A stretch of DNA of 64,000 nucleotides from Azohydromonas caseinilytica (lineage in GTDB: Bacteria; Pseudomonadota; Gammaproteobacteria; Burkholderiales; Burkholderiaceae_C), in NCBI RefSeq assembly GCF_012927045.1, contig NZ_JABBFW010000004.1, positions 291,066 through 355,065 on the forward strand, in the 5' to 3' direction. This document shows, one piece after another, positions 9,701-17,127 of the stretch. Positions within the stretch are counted from its first letter, which is position 1; every line of letters starts with the position of its first letter. The notes beneath the pieces are model-generated. The model saw only the letters and a program-made list of their open reading frames with translations, ran no database searches and had not been told where the DNA came from. The position numbers and the translations under genes were made by a program.

Positions 9701-11083
9701 TGGACGCTGAGCGCCGGCGTGCGCGCTGACCGCAAGGGCACCGACGCGCTGGTCACCTCGCCGCTGCTGCCCACCGTGGGCGTGGTCACGGGCGAGCGCA
9801 CCGATGCCGTGGTGCAGCTCGACCACGACAGCGGCCAGGGCTGGAGCCTCTACGGCTTCGGCCAGAAGACGCTCAACCGCAGCGGCACCCGGCTGGACAA
9901 CGACCGGCTGGGCCTGGGCGGGCGTTACCAGGTCAACGACAAGCTGGCCCTCAATGCCCAGGTCTCCGGCGGCGACGGCGGCGGCGCGGGCAAGGCCGGC
10001 ATCGACTACCAGGTCGACGACCGCTCCAACGTCTACCTGACCTACGTGCGCGACACCGGCCGCACCGACGAGACGCTGGCCGCGCGCGGCGGCGTACTGG
10101 TGGGCGGCATCAAGTCGCGCGTGGCCGACGGACTGAGCGTCTACACCGAGCAGCGCCACAGCACCGGGGCGCAGGCCGGGCTGGTGCACGCCTACGGCCT
10201 GCAGTACGCGCCCGACGAGCGCTGGACCTTCGGCCTCAGCGCCGAGAAGGGCCGCATCGAGCCGGAGAACGCCGGCGAGATCAAGCGCGAGGCGCTGGGC
10301 TTCAGCGCGGGCTACGTGCGCGAGGGCCTGCGCTGGGCCGGCGGCCTGGAGACCCGCCGCGACGCCTCCAGCCTGGAGTCGCGCCGCAGCTGGCTGCTCA
10401 AGAACGCCGTGAGCCTCAAGCAGGGCGAGGACGGGCGCTGGCTGGGCAAGCTCAACTGGGCCGACAGCGACAGCAACACCGGCGCGCTGGCCGCGGCCAA
10501 GTACACCGAGGCGGTGCTGGGCTACGCCTGGCGCCCGGTGGCCAACGACCGGCTCAACATGCTGTTCAAGTACACCTACCTGTACGACCTGTCCTCGCCC
10601 GGGCAGCTCGCGCCGGGGGTGGCGGGCAGCGGCGCGTCGGGCGGCACCACCAGCATCGGCACGCTGCCGGTGGCCAGCGGCCTGGGCGTGGACTACCAGC
10701 AGCGCAGCCAGGTGCTGGCGGTGGACGCGACCTACGAGCTCGATGCCCGCTGGAGCATCGGCGGCAAGCTCGCGCGCCGCGTGGGCGAGCTGCGGCCCAG
10801 CCGCGACGACGCCGCAGCCTGGTTCAAGAGCACGGCGGACCTGGCCATCGTGCGCGTGGACTGGAAGGTCGTGCGGCAGTGGGACTGGATGGTGGAGCTG
10901 CGCACCCTGCGCGCGGCCGAGCTCGACGAGCGCAAGAGCGGCTTCCTCACGGCGCTCTACTACCACGTCAACGAGAACGTGAAGGTCGGTGCGGGCTACA
11001 ACTTCACCGACTTCTCCGACAACCTCACCGACCTGAGCTACCGCAGCCGCGGCGTCTTCCTCAACGTGCTGGGCAAGTTCTGA
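6800..11083 (+). CDS. OmpA-domain protein with C-terminal outer-membrane beta-barrel
   Basis: About 1,427 residues. ATG 6800 is chosen because GGAGGA (6787-6792) sits 7 nt upstream; an in-frame GTG at 6785 has no such site. After an N-terminal hydrophobic export signal (residues ~20-45) comes an OmpA-like peptidoglycan-binding domain (~115-235) with the usual EIVGHTD strand and an NRRVEV end. A middle region (~250-420) has Ig-like beta character, then a small carboxypeptidase-regulatory-like domain (~440-510; the FELPRQDFFLVGQADLT segment follows it). The rest is a long series of alternating amphipathic strands with TonB-receptor-like turns, ending in ...FLNVLGKF, a terminal-Phe outer-membrane insertion signal. 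It follows the giant DUF11 protein by 18 nt with its own ribosome site, so the two are probably co-transcribed. Likely role: outer-membrane anchor or export pore for the stalk; this role is inference. Confidence 0.8.
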   Translation: MKTRIAFLPVPGMTTSYLRQAALPLAVAGACLAIGLAAHAADATEPCSEQARGRFSDRCAADPRAREIDGVDHLPQSSERELPRLTVLLGDERAPQLQRSERQRAEAGAGVERSDRHAPRFASGEDLLREDDRARLDAVVAQVRGRPGLRFEIVGHTDVQRISPPLRARFPDNQALGLARARQVGRYLTQQLGLPESAALAASMGPDEPLATPARDRANWPANRRVEVRVYWQDPAPVKVVTEVVERRVDSTVCAALTPPDPADVPLRITVDGAPLDNAGMSSADHQRCTDVRLEQDRLRLQYDNLSAPRRLNATAWPATVVPGDTVHFAGYSNYRLYLAKAELRVFRADAALQPQLLATVPLDGELRAQWSVPADLLSAGVKGPSKLFYRLRVYDRAGRFDQTDDIPLSVAERHAAADNEPELTLEQRLLAAYGSSRLAVSNIPVRGGTVTASGEGIRKDQRVRALGFSVPVDLEGKFALQQLVPRQVSSGEIAVIDADGREQVYRRDFELPRQDFFLVGQADLTLGRNHTSGPAALVTGEKNRYQNDVWSEGRIAFYGKGQLDERWALTASVDTEERALKDLFRNLDRKDPGSLFRRIDPADSWGTFGDDSTTIEDAPTQGRMYLRVDDGRSHAMWGNFKLALGQDNTLAQVNRGLYGLHGRYVGEESTSFGDAALRLDLYGAEPGTLSAREEFRGTGGSLYYLRHQDVTRGAEKAYVEIRDRDSGLVLQRRLLVPGTDYEVDYLQGRLLLSAPLSSTADNGALLASLGGYRGQPTYLVVDYEYTPLGTLDTLAAGGRVAWWASENVRLGLTGARQRQTGGDQRLAGVDLLLRKSDASYLKLEAARSEGPGTTTLQSLDGGFNFGGALLTDSVAANAWRVEGQADLAELDLAAGGRVAAYAQQRGAGFSAPGQLATNETRQAGVTATLPVGERTEVRLKVDHKDEERGYDSDAAEVQASRRLDERWTLSAGVRADRKGTDALVTSPLLPTVGVVTGERTDAVVQLDHDSGQGWSLYGFGQKTLNRSGTRLDNDRLGLGGRYQVNDKLALNAQVSGGDGGGAGKAGIDYQVDDRSNVYLTYVRDTGRTDETLAARGGVLVGGIKSRVADGLSVYTEQRHSTGAQAGLVHAYGLQYAPDERWTFGLSAEKGRIEPENAGEIKREALGFSAGYVREGLRWAGGLETRRDASSLESRRSWLLKNAVSLKQGEDGRWLGKLNWADSDSNTGALAAAKYTEAVLGYAWRPVANDRLNMLFKYTYLYDLSSPGQLAPGVAGSGASGGTTSIGTLPVASGLGVDYQQRSQVLAVDATYELDARWSIGGKLARRVGELRPSRDDAAAWFKSTADLAIVRVDWKVVRQWDWMVELRTLRAAELDERKSGFLTALYYHVNENVKVGAGYNFTDFSDNLTDLSYRSRGVFLNVLGKF

Positions 11084-11090
11084 GGCCCGG

Positions 11091-11140
11091 CGCCACGACG
11101 GCCGGCCGCCCGGGCGGGAGCGCCCCGGCCGATCGTGGCG
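11091..11140 (+). terminator. Strong hairpin after the surface-protein operon
   Basis: Begins 8 nt after the stop codon. The arms CGCCACGACGGCCGG (11091-11105) and CCGGCCGATCGTGGCG (11125-11140) pair over 15 bp with one bulged base, and the loop contains another self-complementary CGCCCGGGCG. There is no T-run, so it may be a GC-type terminator or a 3' stabilising structure. Confidence 0.5.
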
Positions 11141-11267
11141 GGACTGCGGCGGGTGCACGCCATGCGTCGCGCGCGGCCAACGGCAGGGAGGCGTTGCTGA
11201 AGCAATCGGTTACCCTCTGTGTCAATGGCTCAGGCGCTGAGCCGTGCCGGACCCTGTCGGAGCTCCC

Positions 11268-11489
11268 ATGAGAACCATCATTGCCCTGGCAGCCGCCGTG
11301 CTGCTGGCCGCGGGTGCGCACGCCGCCCCCGGCCATCACACCGTCAAGGCGGACGCTTTCTCCGCCCGGCCCAAGGCCACGGCGCCGACTCGCGGCGCGT
11401 CGGCTTCCCCGGCCGGCAAGAAGCACCGGGCACTGCGGCGCGGCGCGCACAAGCCCGCGGCGCGCAAGGCCGCGCACCGGAGCATCTGA
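11268..11489 (+). CDS. Small exported basic protein, unknown function
   Basis: 73 residues from ATG 11268. The first 20 or so residues (MRTIIALAAAVLLAAGAHA) form a typical Sec signal peptide with an Ala-x-Ala cleavage site; the mature part is rich in Lys, Arg, Ala, His and Pro and ends in a KKHRALRRGAHKPAARKAAH-like tail. Such short cationic periplasmic proteins are common in Burkholderiales and are usually uncharacterised. An in-frame GTG at 11244 would only add residues before the signal peptide. No family is recognised. It sits alone between a hairpin and the DMT transporter gene. Confidence 0.6.
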   Translation: MRTIIALAAAVLLAAGAHAAPGHHTVKADAFSARPKATAPTRGASASPAGKKHRALRRGAHKPAARKAAHRSI

Positions 11490-11638
11490 AGCCCCGGCCG
11501 CGCCGGCCGGAAGGCGGCGCAGCCGGTCCGGCCGGGCAGGGCGCCCCGAGCGCCTGGCCCATGGCCGCGACTGAACCCAGTCCCCGTCTCCCAACGCCTG
11601 CCGTGACCATCCTGCGGCCGCCCCCCGCCCTTCGGCCG

Positions 11639-12550
11639 ATGCCGTCTTCCCCCGCCAGCACCGGGACGCAGCGGGCCTGGCCCGGCCTGCTGCTGGCCGC
11701 CACCGGCGCGGCGGCCCTCTCGGGCAAGGCCATCATCGTCAAGCTGTCCTACCGCTACGGCATCGATGCGGTGACGGTGATCATGCTGCGCATGCTGTTC
11801 GCGCTGCCGCTGTTCCTGTTCCTGGCCTGGTGGGCCGGGCGCGGGCAGCGCCCGCTCACGCGCCGCGACTGGCTGGCCGTGGGGCTGCTGGGCTTCAGCG
11901 GCTACTACCTGTCGAGCTTCCTGGACTTCATGGGGCTGCAGTACGTCAGCGCCGGGCTGGAGCGGCTGGTGCTCTACCTCAACCCCACGCTGGTGCTGCT
12001 GCTGAGCTGGCTGCTGTTCGGCCGCCGGGCCACCTGGCGCCAGTTCGTCGCGATGGCGGTGAGCTACGCCGGCGTGGTGCTGGCCTTCGGCCAGGAGGTG
12101 CAGCTGGCGGGCCCGCAGGTGCTCAAGGGCACGCTGCTGGTGCTGGGCAGCGCGGTGAGCTACGCGCTGTACCTGGTGTACGCGGGCGAGGAGGTGCGGC
12201 GCCTGGGCGCCATGCGCCTGACCGGGCTGGCCACCAGCGTGGCCTGCCTGCTGTGCGTGGCACAGTTCCTGGTGCTGCGCCCGCTGGACGTGGTGATGGC
12301 GCTGCCGCCGGAGGTGGTGGGCCTGTCGCTGATCAACGCCACGGTGTGCACCTTCGCGCCGGTGCTGATGCTGATGCTGGCCATCGAGCGCGTGGGCCCC
12401 ACCATGACGGCGCAAGCGGGGATGATCGGCCCCCTGACCACCATCGCCATGGGCGTGCTGGTGCTGGGCGAGCCGTTCTCCATCGGCCTGGTGGCGGGAA
12501 CGGCGCTGGTGCTGGCCGGCGTGGCGTTGCTCAACCGCTGGAGGAAGTGA
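11639..12550 (+). CDS. EamA/DMT-family inner-membrane transporter
   Basis: About 303 residues from ATG 11639, the usual length for ten-helix EamA permeases. Hydrophobic segments run throughout from residue ~17 (GLLLAATGAAALSGKAIIVK) and the two EamA repeats are recognisable: the first ends near LVLLLSWLLFG and the second near GVLVLGEPFSIGLVAGTAL, the conserved LGE-P motif. The substrate is not predictable; relatives export metabolites or amino acids. In-frame alternative starts at 11561 (ATG) and 11603 (GTG) would add residues that do not look conserved, and none has a convincing ribosome site. Its TGA overlaps the ATG of the downstream SDR gene (TGATG), so they are translationally coupled. 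Confidence 0.82.
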   Translation: MPSSPASTGTQRAWPGLLLAATGAAALSGKAIIVKLSYRYGIDAVTVIMLRMLFALPLFLFLAWWAGRGQRPLTRRDWLAVGLLGFSGYYLSSFLDFMGLQYVSAGLERLVLYLNPTLVLLLSWLLFGRRATWRQFVAMAVSYAGVVLAFGQEVQLAGPQVLKGTLLVLGSAVSYALYLVYAGEEVRRLGAMRLTGLATSVACLLCVAQFLVLRPLDVVMALPPEVVGLSLINATVCTFAPVLMLMLAIERVGPTMTAQAGMIGPLTTIAMGVLVLGEPFSIGLVAGTALVLAGVALLNRWRK

Positions 12551-13332
12551 TGGATCTGGGAATTCAAGGGCGCTGGGCGCTGGTGTGCGCCGCCAGCAAG
12601 GGCCTGGGCAAAGGCTGCGCGCAGGCGCTCGCGCAGGAGGGCGTCAATGTCGTGATCACCGCGCGCGGCGCCGAGGCGCTGGAGCGCACGGCCGCCGAGC
12701 TGCGCGCCCTGGCGCCGGGCGCGGAGGTGCGCACGGTGGCGGGCGACATCACCACGGCCGAGGGCCGCGCGGCGGCGCTGGCGGCCTGCCCGCAGGTGGA
12801 CATCCTGGTCAACAACGCCGGCGGGCCGCCGCCGGGCGACTTCCGCGACTGGGACCGCGAGGCCTGGATTCGCGCCCTGGACGCCAACATGCTGACGCCC
12901 ATCGAGCTGATGAAGGCGGTGGTGGACCCGATGATGGCGCGCGGCTGGGGCCGCGTCGTCAACATCACCTCCGCGGCGGTGAAGGCGCCCATCGACATCC
13001 TGGGGCTCTCCAACGGCGCGCGCAGCGGGCTCACCGGCTTCGTGGCCGGGCTGGCGCGCAAGACGGTGGCGCGCGGCGTGACCATCAACAACCTGCTGCC
13101 CGGCCCCTTCGACACCGACCGGCTGAAGCAGACGATGCAGGGCGCCGCGGCGCAGAGCGGGCGCTCCATCGAGGACATCGCCCAGGCCCGGCGCGCCCAG
13201 AACCCGGCCGGGCGCTTCGGCACGGCCGAGGAGTTCGGCGCCGCCTGCGCCTTCCTGTGCAGCGCGCAGGCCGGTTACATCACCGGACAGAACCTGCTCA
13301 TCGACGGCGGGGCCTATCCGGGCACCTTCTGA
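12550..13332 (+). CDS. SDR-family oxidoreductase with atypical active site
   Basis: 260 residues, Rossmann-fold short-chain dehydrogenase. The cofactor loop is AASKGLGKG (residues ~11-19), followed by the NNAGG motif (~92-96), the catalytic-Ser strand VVNITSAAV and the C-terminal GQNLLIDGGAYPG typical of FabG-like members. The usual YxxxK catalytic pair is absent: the matching place reads GLSNGARSGL, so Tyr is Leu and Lys is Arg. This variant occurs as a recognisable subgroup among proteobacterial SDRs annotated as 3-oxoacyl-ACP reductase-like, so it may not be a classical dehydrogenase. It overlaps the stop of the DMT transporter gene by one base, hence probably shares its mRNA. Confidence 0.85.
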   Translation: MDLGIQGRWALVCAASKGLGKGCAQALAQEGVNVVITARGAEALERTAAELRALAPGAEVRTVAGDITTAEGRAAALAACPQVDILVNNAGGPPPGDFRDWDREAWIRALDANMLTPIELMKAVVDPMMARGWGRVVNITSAAVKAPIDILGLSNGARSGLTGFVAGLARKTVARGVTINNLLPGPFDTDRLKQTMQGAAAQSGRSIEDIAQARRAQNPAGRFGTAEEFGAACAFLCSAQAGYITGQNLLIDGGAYPGTF

Positions 13333-13827
13333 GCCGCGTCAAGCGCCGCCTGCATCCTTCGTCAGGTAATCGGCCGCCCAGCCGATATCACGGTGTCCCG
13401 GGCGCCGGGCCGGGCGTGAACTTTGGCGCCGATTCGGCGGCACCCTGGGCTGGCCGCGGAATCGCCGCGGTTACCCAGGTTTACACTCGCCGCGCTTCGG
13501 CGGTCCGGTCCTGACGCTGATCATTCCTGGCCCGGCTGGCGGCGCGTGGCTGGTCCAGGGAAGTACGCCATTGCGAATTCCGATCCACCCGTTCAAAACC
13601 GTGGGCGCCCACGGCAGCCACCCGGCCCGCTTGGCGGACCGGGGGCCCGGGCGCGCCGCTGTTCCGGCCCTCATGTGCCCGTTGATCCATCAACCGAACT
13701 GCCACAGCCGGCCCGCGGTGGCCGCAGGCCGGCGTGCCGGCCGGCTTCACCGCTCACACGCATGTCGCGCCGCCGCGCCTGCCGCGGCGTGCTTCGCAGT
13801 CGCAGGACCTGACCTGAGCCCCACTCC
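13333..13827. other. Intergenic region upstream of the type I secretion genes
   Basis: 495 bp without a convincing gene. The open frames here are short, lack ribosome sites and have compositions typical of GC-rich non-coding DNA. It holds a perfect 16-bp palindrome (13599-13614) and several GCCGGC-rich inverted repeats near 13710-13745. It must contain the promoter of the ABC exporter gene, but I could not place one with confidence. Confidence 0.6.
13599..13614. promoter_or_regulatory. Perfect 16-bp palindrome, possible operator
   Basis: CCGTGGGCGCCCACGG reads the same on both strands. It lies 214 nt upstream of the type I exporter gene in otherwise empty sequence. It could be a regulator-binding site or a hairpin; no regulator gene is adjacent. 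Confidence 0.3.
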
Positions 13828-15657
13828 ATGACCCGTCCCGTTTCCCCCCCGGCGCCTTCGGCCGCTCCAGCCTCGACCGGCGAGATCGCGCAGGTGCTGC
13901 GCGGCCTGCGCCACAGCATGCTGGCCACCGGCTCCTTCAGCTTCCTGCTGAGCCTGCTGCTGCTGGTGCCCTCGCTGTACATGATGCAGGTCTACGACCG
14001 CGTGCTGGGCAGCCGCAACGAGATGACGCTGCTCATGCTCACGCTGCTGGCCGCGGGGCTCTACGGCATCTATGCCGCGCTGGAGTACTCGCGCTCGGCG
14101 GTGCTGCAGCAGGTCAGCCACGCCATCGACCACAAGCTGTCCTCGCGCGTGTTCGAGGCCGCCTTCAGCGACGTGGCGCGCTCGCGCGGCGGCAACCCCA
14201 GCGCGGCCATGAACGACCTCACCACGCTGCGCCAGTTCATCTCGGGCACCGGGCTGATCCTGCTGTTCGACGGCCCCTTCGCGCTGGTGTTCATGGTGGC
14301 GGGCTTCATGATCGACTTCTGGCTGGGCATGTTCCTGATCGGCGCCTGCATCGTGCTGCTGGTGCTGCTGTGGTGGAGCGAGCGCCGCACGCACGGCCCG
14401 CTGCAGGAGGCCAACCGCCTCAACGCCCGCGCCAACAGCTACATGAACAACAGCTTCCGCAACGCGGAAGTGATCCAGGCCATGGGCATGCTGCCGGCGG
14501 TGCAGCGGCGCTGGCAGCTCATGGGCGAGCAGGCGCTGGACCTGCAGGCCGAGACCAGCGCGGCGGCGGCGCGCATCGGCGCGGTGACGAAGTTCGTGCG
14601 CATCCTGTCGCAGTCGCTGAGCCTGGGCCTGGGCGCGCTGCTGGTGCTGGAAGGGCGCATGTCCGGCGGCATGATGATCGCCGCCTCCATCCTGCTGGGC
14701 CGCGCGCTGTCGCCGCTGGAGATGCTGATCTCGGGCTGGCGCCAGATCGTGGCCGCGCGCGACGCGCACACCCGGCTGGAGCAGCTGCTGGCCGTGGTGC
14801 CGCCGGCCGAGCCGCGCATGCCGCTGCCCGCGCCCAAGGGCAAGCTCTCGGTGGAGCAGGCCTCGGTGGCCGCGCCGGGCTCGCAGACGGCGCTGCTGCG
14901 CCAGCTCAGCTTCAGTGCCGAGCCGGGCGAGGTGCTCACCATCATCGGCCCCAGCGGCGCGGGCAAGTCCACCGCGGCGCGGCTGCTGGCCGGGGTGTGG
15001 GCGCCGCAGGTGGGCAAGGTGCGCCTGGACGGCGCCGACCTGGCCACCTGGCCGCGCGAGGAGCTGGCGCCGCACATCGGCTTCCTGCCACAGGACGTGG
15101 AGCTGTTCGAGGGCACGGTGGCGGAGAACATCGCGCGCCTGGCCGAGCCCGACAGCATCGAGGTGGTGGCCGCGGCCCAGGCCGCGGGCATCCACGATAT
15201 GGTGCTGCGCCTGCCCCAGGGCTACGACACGCCGGTGGGCCCGGGCGGCGCGGCGCTCTCGGGCGGCCAGCGCCAGCGCGTGGGCCTGGCGCGCGCGCTC
15301 TACGGGCGCCCGCAGCTGCTGATCCTGGACGAGCCCAACGCCAACCTCGACGACCTCGGCGAGGCCGCGCTGGCGCAGGCGCTGCAGGCCTGCAAGGCGC
15401 GCGGCGCCACGGTGGTGGTGATCTCGCACCGCACCGCGCTGCTGCGCCTCACCGACAAGCTGCTGCTGCTGCGCGACGGCCAGCTCGCCGCCTTCGGCCC
15501 GCGCGACAAGGTGATGCAAAGCCTCAATGCCCAGGCCGCGCCAGCCGCCCCGGCGGCACAGGCCGCCCCGGGCGCCGTGGCGGTGGCCGCAGCCGCACCG
15601 ACTGCAGCACCGGGCGCATCCGGCCCCGCCCCGACCCGCCAGGGCTCCCCCGTTTGA
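13828..15657 (+). CDS. prtD: Type I secretion ABC permease/ATPase (PrtD/AprD type)
   Basis: 609 residues. An N-terminal transmembrane domain (hydrophobic segments near residues 33-52, 70-90, 140-180 and 270-300) is followed by the nucleotide-binding domain: Walker A GPSGAGKS (~373-380), Q-loop in FLPQDVELFEG, signature LSGGQRQR, Walker B LLILDEPN and the switch His in VISHR. An Ala/Pro-rich tail follows. The start LRHSMLATGSFSFLLSLLLLVPS and the LYMMQVYDRV motif are typical of RTX-protease/HasD-type exporters, which energise one-step secretion of C-terminal-signal substrates across both membranes. The adaptor gene follows 13 nt later and three RTX substrates lie just beyond on the other strand. 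The outer-membrane TolC-like component is not in the window. Confidence 0.93.
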   Translation: MTRPVSPPAPSAAPASTGEIAQVLRGLRHSMLATGSFSFLLSLLLLVPSLYMMQVYDRVLGSRNEMTLLMLTLLAAGLYGIYAALEYSRSAVLQQVSHAIDHKLSSRVFEAAFSDVARSRGGNPSAAMNDLTTLRQFISGTGLILLFDGPFALVFMVAGFMIDFWLGMFLIGACIVLLVLLWWSERRTHGPLQEANRLNARANSYMNNSFRNAEVIQAMGMLPAVQRRWQLMGEQALDLQAETSAAAARIGAVTKFVRILSQSLSLGLGALLVLEGRMSGGMMIAASILLGRALSPLEMLISGWRQIVAARDAHTRLEQLLAVVPPAEPRMPLPAPKGKLSVEQASVAAPGSQTALLRQLSFSAEPGEVLTIIGPSGAGKSTAARLLAGVWAPQVGKVRLDGADLATWPREELAPHIGFLPQDVELFEGTVAENIARLAEPDSIEVVAAAQAAGIHDMVLRLPQGYDTPVGPGGAALSGGQRQRVGLARALYGRPQLLILDEPNANLDDLGEAALAQALQACKARGATVVVISHRTALLRLTDKLLLLRDGQLAAFGPRDKVMQSLNAQAAPAAPAAQAAPGAVAVAAAAPTAAPGASGPAPTRQGSPV

Positions 15658-15670
15658 GAGCTGAGATCCC

Positions 15671-16999
15671 ATGCTGAACCGTTTCATCGACGCGCTCTCG
15701 CGCAATCCCCGTACGCGCCGTGACGGCGACGCCTGGCCGGCGATCCGCCTGGGCCTGGGCGTGGGCGTGCTGGGCTTCGGCGGCTTCCTGGCCTGGGCGG
15801 CGTGGGCGCCGCTGGACCAGGCCGTGCCCGGCATGGGCATGGTCGCGGTGGCCGACCAGCGCAAGGCCGTGCAGCACGTCAGCGGCGGGCGCATCGAGTC
15901 ACTGCTCGTGGCCGAGGGCGACAGCGTGCAGGCCGGCCAGCTGCTGCTCAAGCTCGACCCGCGCCAGCTGCAAGCCGAGCTCGATGCCGCGCAGGCGCAA
16001 TTGGCGCTGGCCAATGCCGCGCTGGCGCGCGTGGAAGCAGCCTCCGCGGGCCGCGACAGCCTGCCCGCGTCCACCACGGCGCCCGCGGACCCGCGCTTCC
16101 AGGCCATCGGGCTGGCGCAGCAGTCGCTGCTGCGCGCGCAACTGGGCGCGCGCCAGGCCGAGGTGCAGCAGCTGCAGGCCACGCGGGCCCAGCTCGAAGC
16201 CCAGCTCGAAGGCCACCGCCGCCTGGCCGTGGGCTACCGCGAGCAGCTGGCCATCATGGAGCGCCAGCACGAGGCGCTGGTGGAGCTGGTGGCCGAGGGC
16301 AACTATCCCAAGCTGCGGCTGCTGGACCTGGAGCGCACGCTGGCCGAGCTGCGCACCAACATCGCGCAGAGCGAGTCCGAGGCCAAGCGCACGGCGCGCG
16401 CCATCGAGGAGGCCAGCGCCAGCCTGAATCGCCGCCAGCGCGAGCAGGTGCGCGACCTGGAAACCGAGCGCGCCACGCTCGTGCACGACGCCGCCGCGCT
16501 GCAGGCGCGCGTGGCCACGCTCACCACCGGGCTGCAGCAGACCGAGCTGCGCGCGCCGGTGGCCGGGCAGGTGGTGGGGCTGGCGGTGCACACCATCGGC
16601 GGCGTGGTCGCCCCGGGCGAGAAGCTCATGGAGATCGTGCCGCAGGACAACGCGCTGCTGGTCGAGGCCAAGCTGCCGGTGAACATGGCCAACAAGCTCA
16701 AGCCCGGCCAGCCGGCGCAGCTGCACTTTTCCTCCAGCGACCGCGTGCGGCTGCCCGACCTCGAAGGCCAGGTGCTCACGGTCTCGGCCGACAAGCTGGA
16801 GGACCAGCGCTCGGGCACGCCCTACCTGCTCACGCGCATCACCATCCCCGAGTCCGAGCGCGCCAAGCTGCCGACCCACAACTCGCCGCTGCGCGCCGGC
16901 ATGCCGGTGGACGTGCTGGTGCGCGTGGGCGAGCGCAGCTTCCTGGACTACGTGATGGAGCCCGTCACCGCGCGCTGGCACCAGTCGATGACGGAGTGA
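15671..16999 (+). CDS. prtE: Type I secretion periplasmic adaptor (HlyD/PrtE type)
   Basis: 442 residues: short cytoplasmic N-terminus, one membrane helix (~27-50), a biotinyl-lipoyl-like half (KAVQHVSGGRIESLLVAEGD, ~70-90), a long coiled-coil hairpin rich in Ala, Gln, Glu and Arg (~105-290), the returning lipoyl half and a beta-barrel domain, ending with RVGERSFLDYVMEPV, characteristic of HlyD/PrtE adaptors. It bridges the inner-membrane ABC exporter encoded 13 nt upstream to an outer-membrane channel that is not encoded here. It is convergent with the serralysin-like gene across a 128-bp gap. Confidence 0.93.
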   Translation: MLNRFIDALSRNPRTRRDGDAWPAIRLGLGVGVLGFGGFLAWAAWAPLDQAVPGMGMVAVADQRKAVQHVSGGRIESLLVAEGDSVQAGQLLLKLDPRQLQAELDAAQAQLALANAALARVEAASAGRDSLPASTTAPADPRFQAIGLAQQSLLRAQLGARQAEVQQLQATRAQLEAQLEGHRRLAVGYREQLAIMERQHEALVELVAEGNYPKLRLLDLERTLAELRTNIAQSESEAKRTARAIEEASASLNRRQREQVRDLETERATLVHDAAALQARVATLTTGLQQTELRAPVAGQVVGLAVHTIGGVVAPGEKLMEIVPQDNALLVEAKLPVNMANKLKPGQPAQLHFSSSDRVRLPDLEGQVLTVSADKLEDQRSGTPYLLTRITIPESERAKLPTHNSPLRAGMPVDVLVRVGERSFLDYVMEPVTARWHQSMTE

Positions 17000-17127
17000 G
17001 CCGCAACGGTCCTGCAAGTTGGACTGTCAACTCGGAAATGACAGTGGCCTCGATCAGAAGCCACGTGTGAGTTGCTTGTGAACCGCAACTGGACAATGCG
17101 GCGCAGCCCGGCCCCGCCACACCGCGT

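Noticed and set aside
13747..16182. Very long open frame on the minus strand opposite the ABC exporter and adaptor genes
   Set aside because: Sequence is His/Arg/Gln/Ala-rich without domains; it is the antisense shadow of two well-supported plus-strand genes in GC-rich DNA.
17010..17075. AGTTG/CAACT inverted repeats between the convergent adaptor and protease genes
   Set aside because: Stems of only 5 bp and no T-run; not convincing as a terminator.
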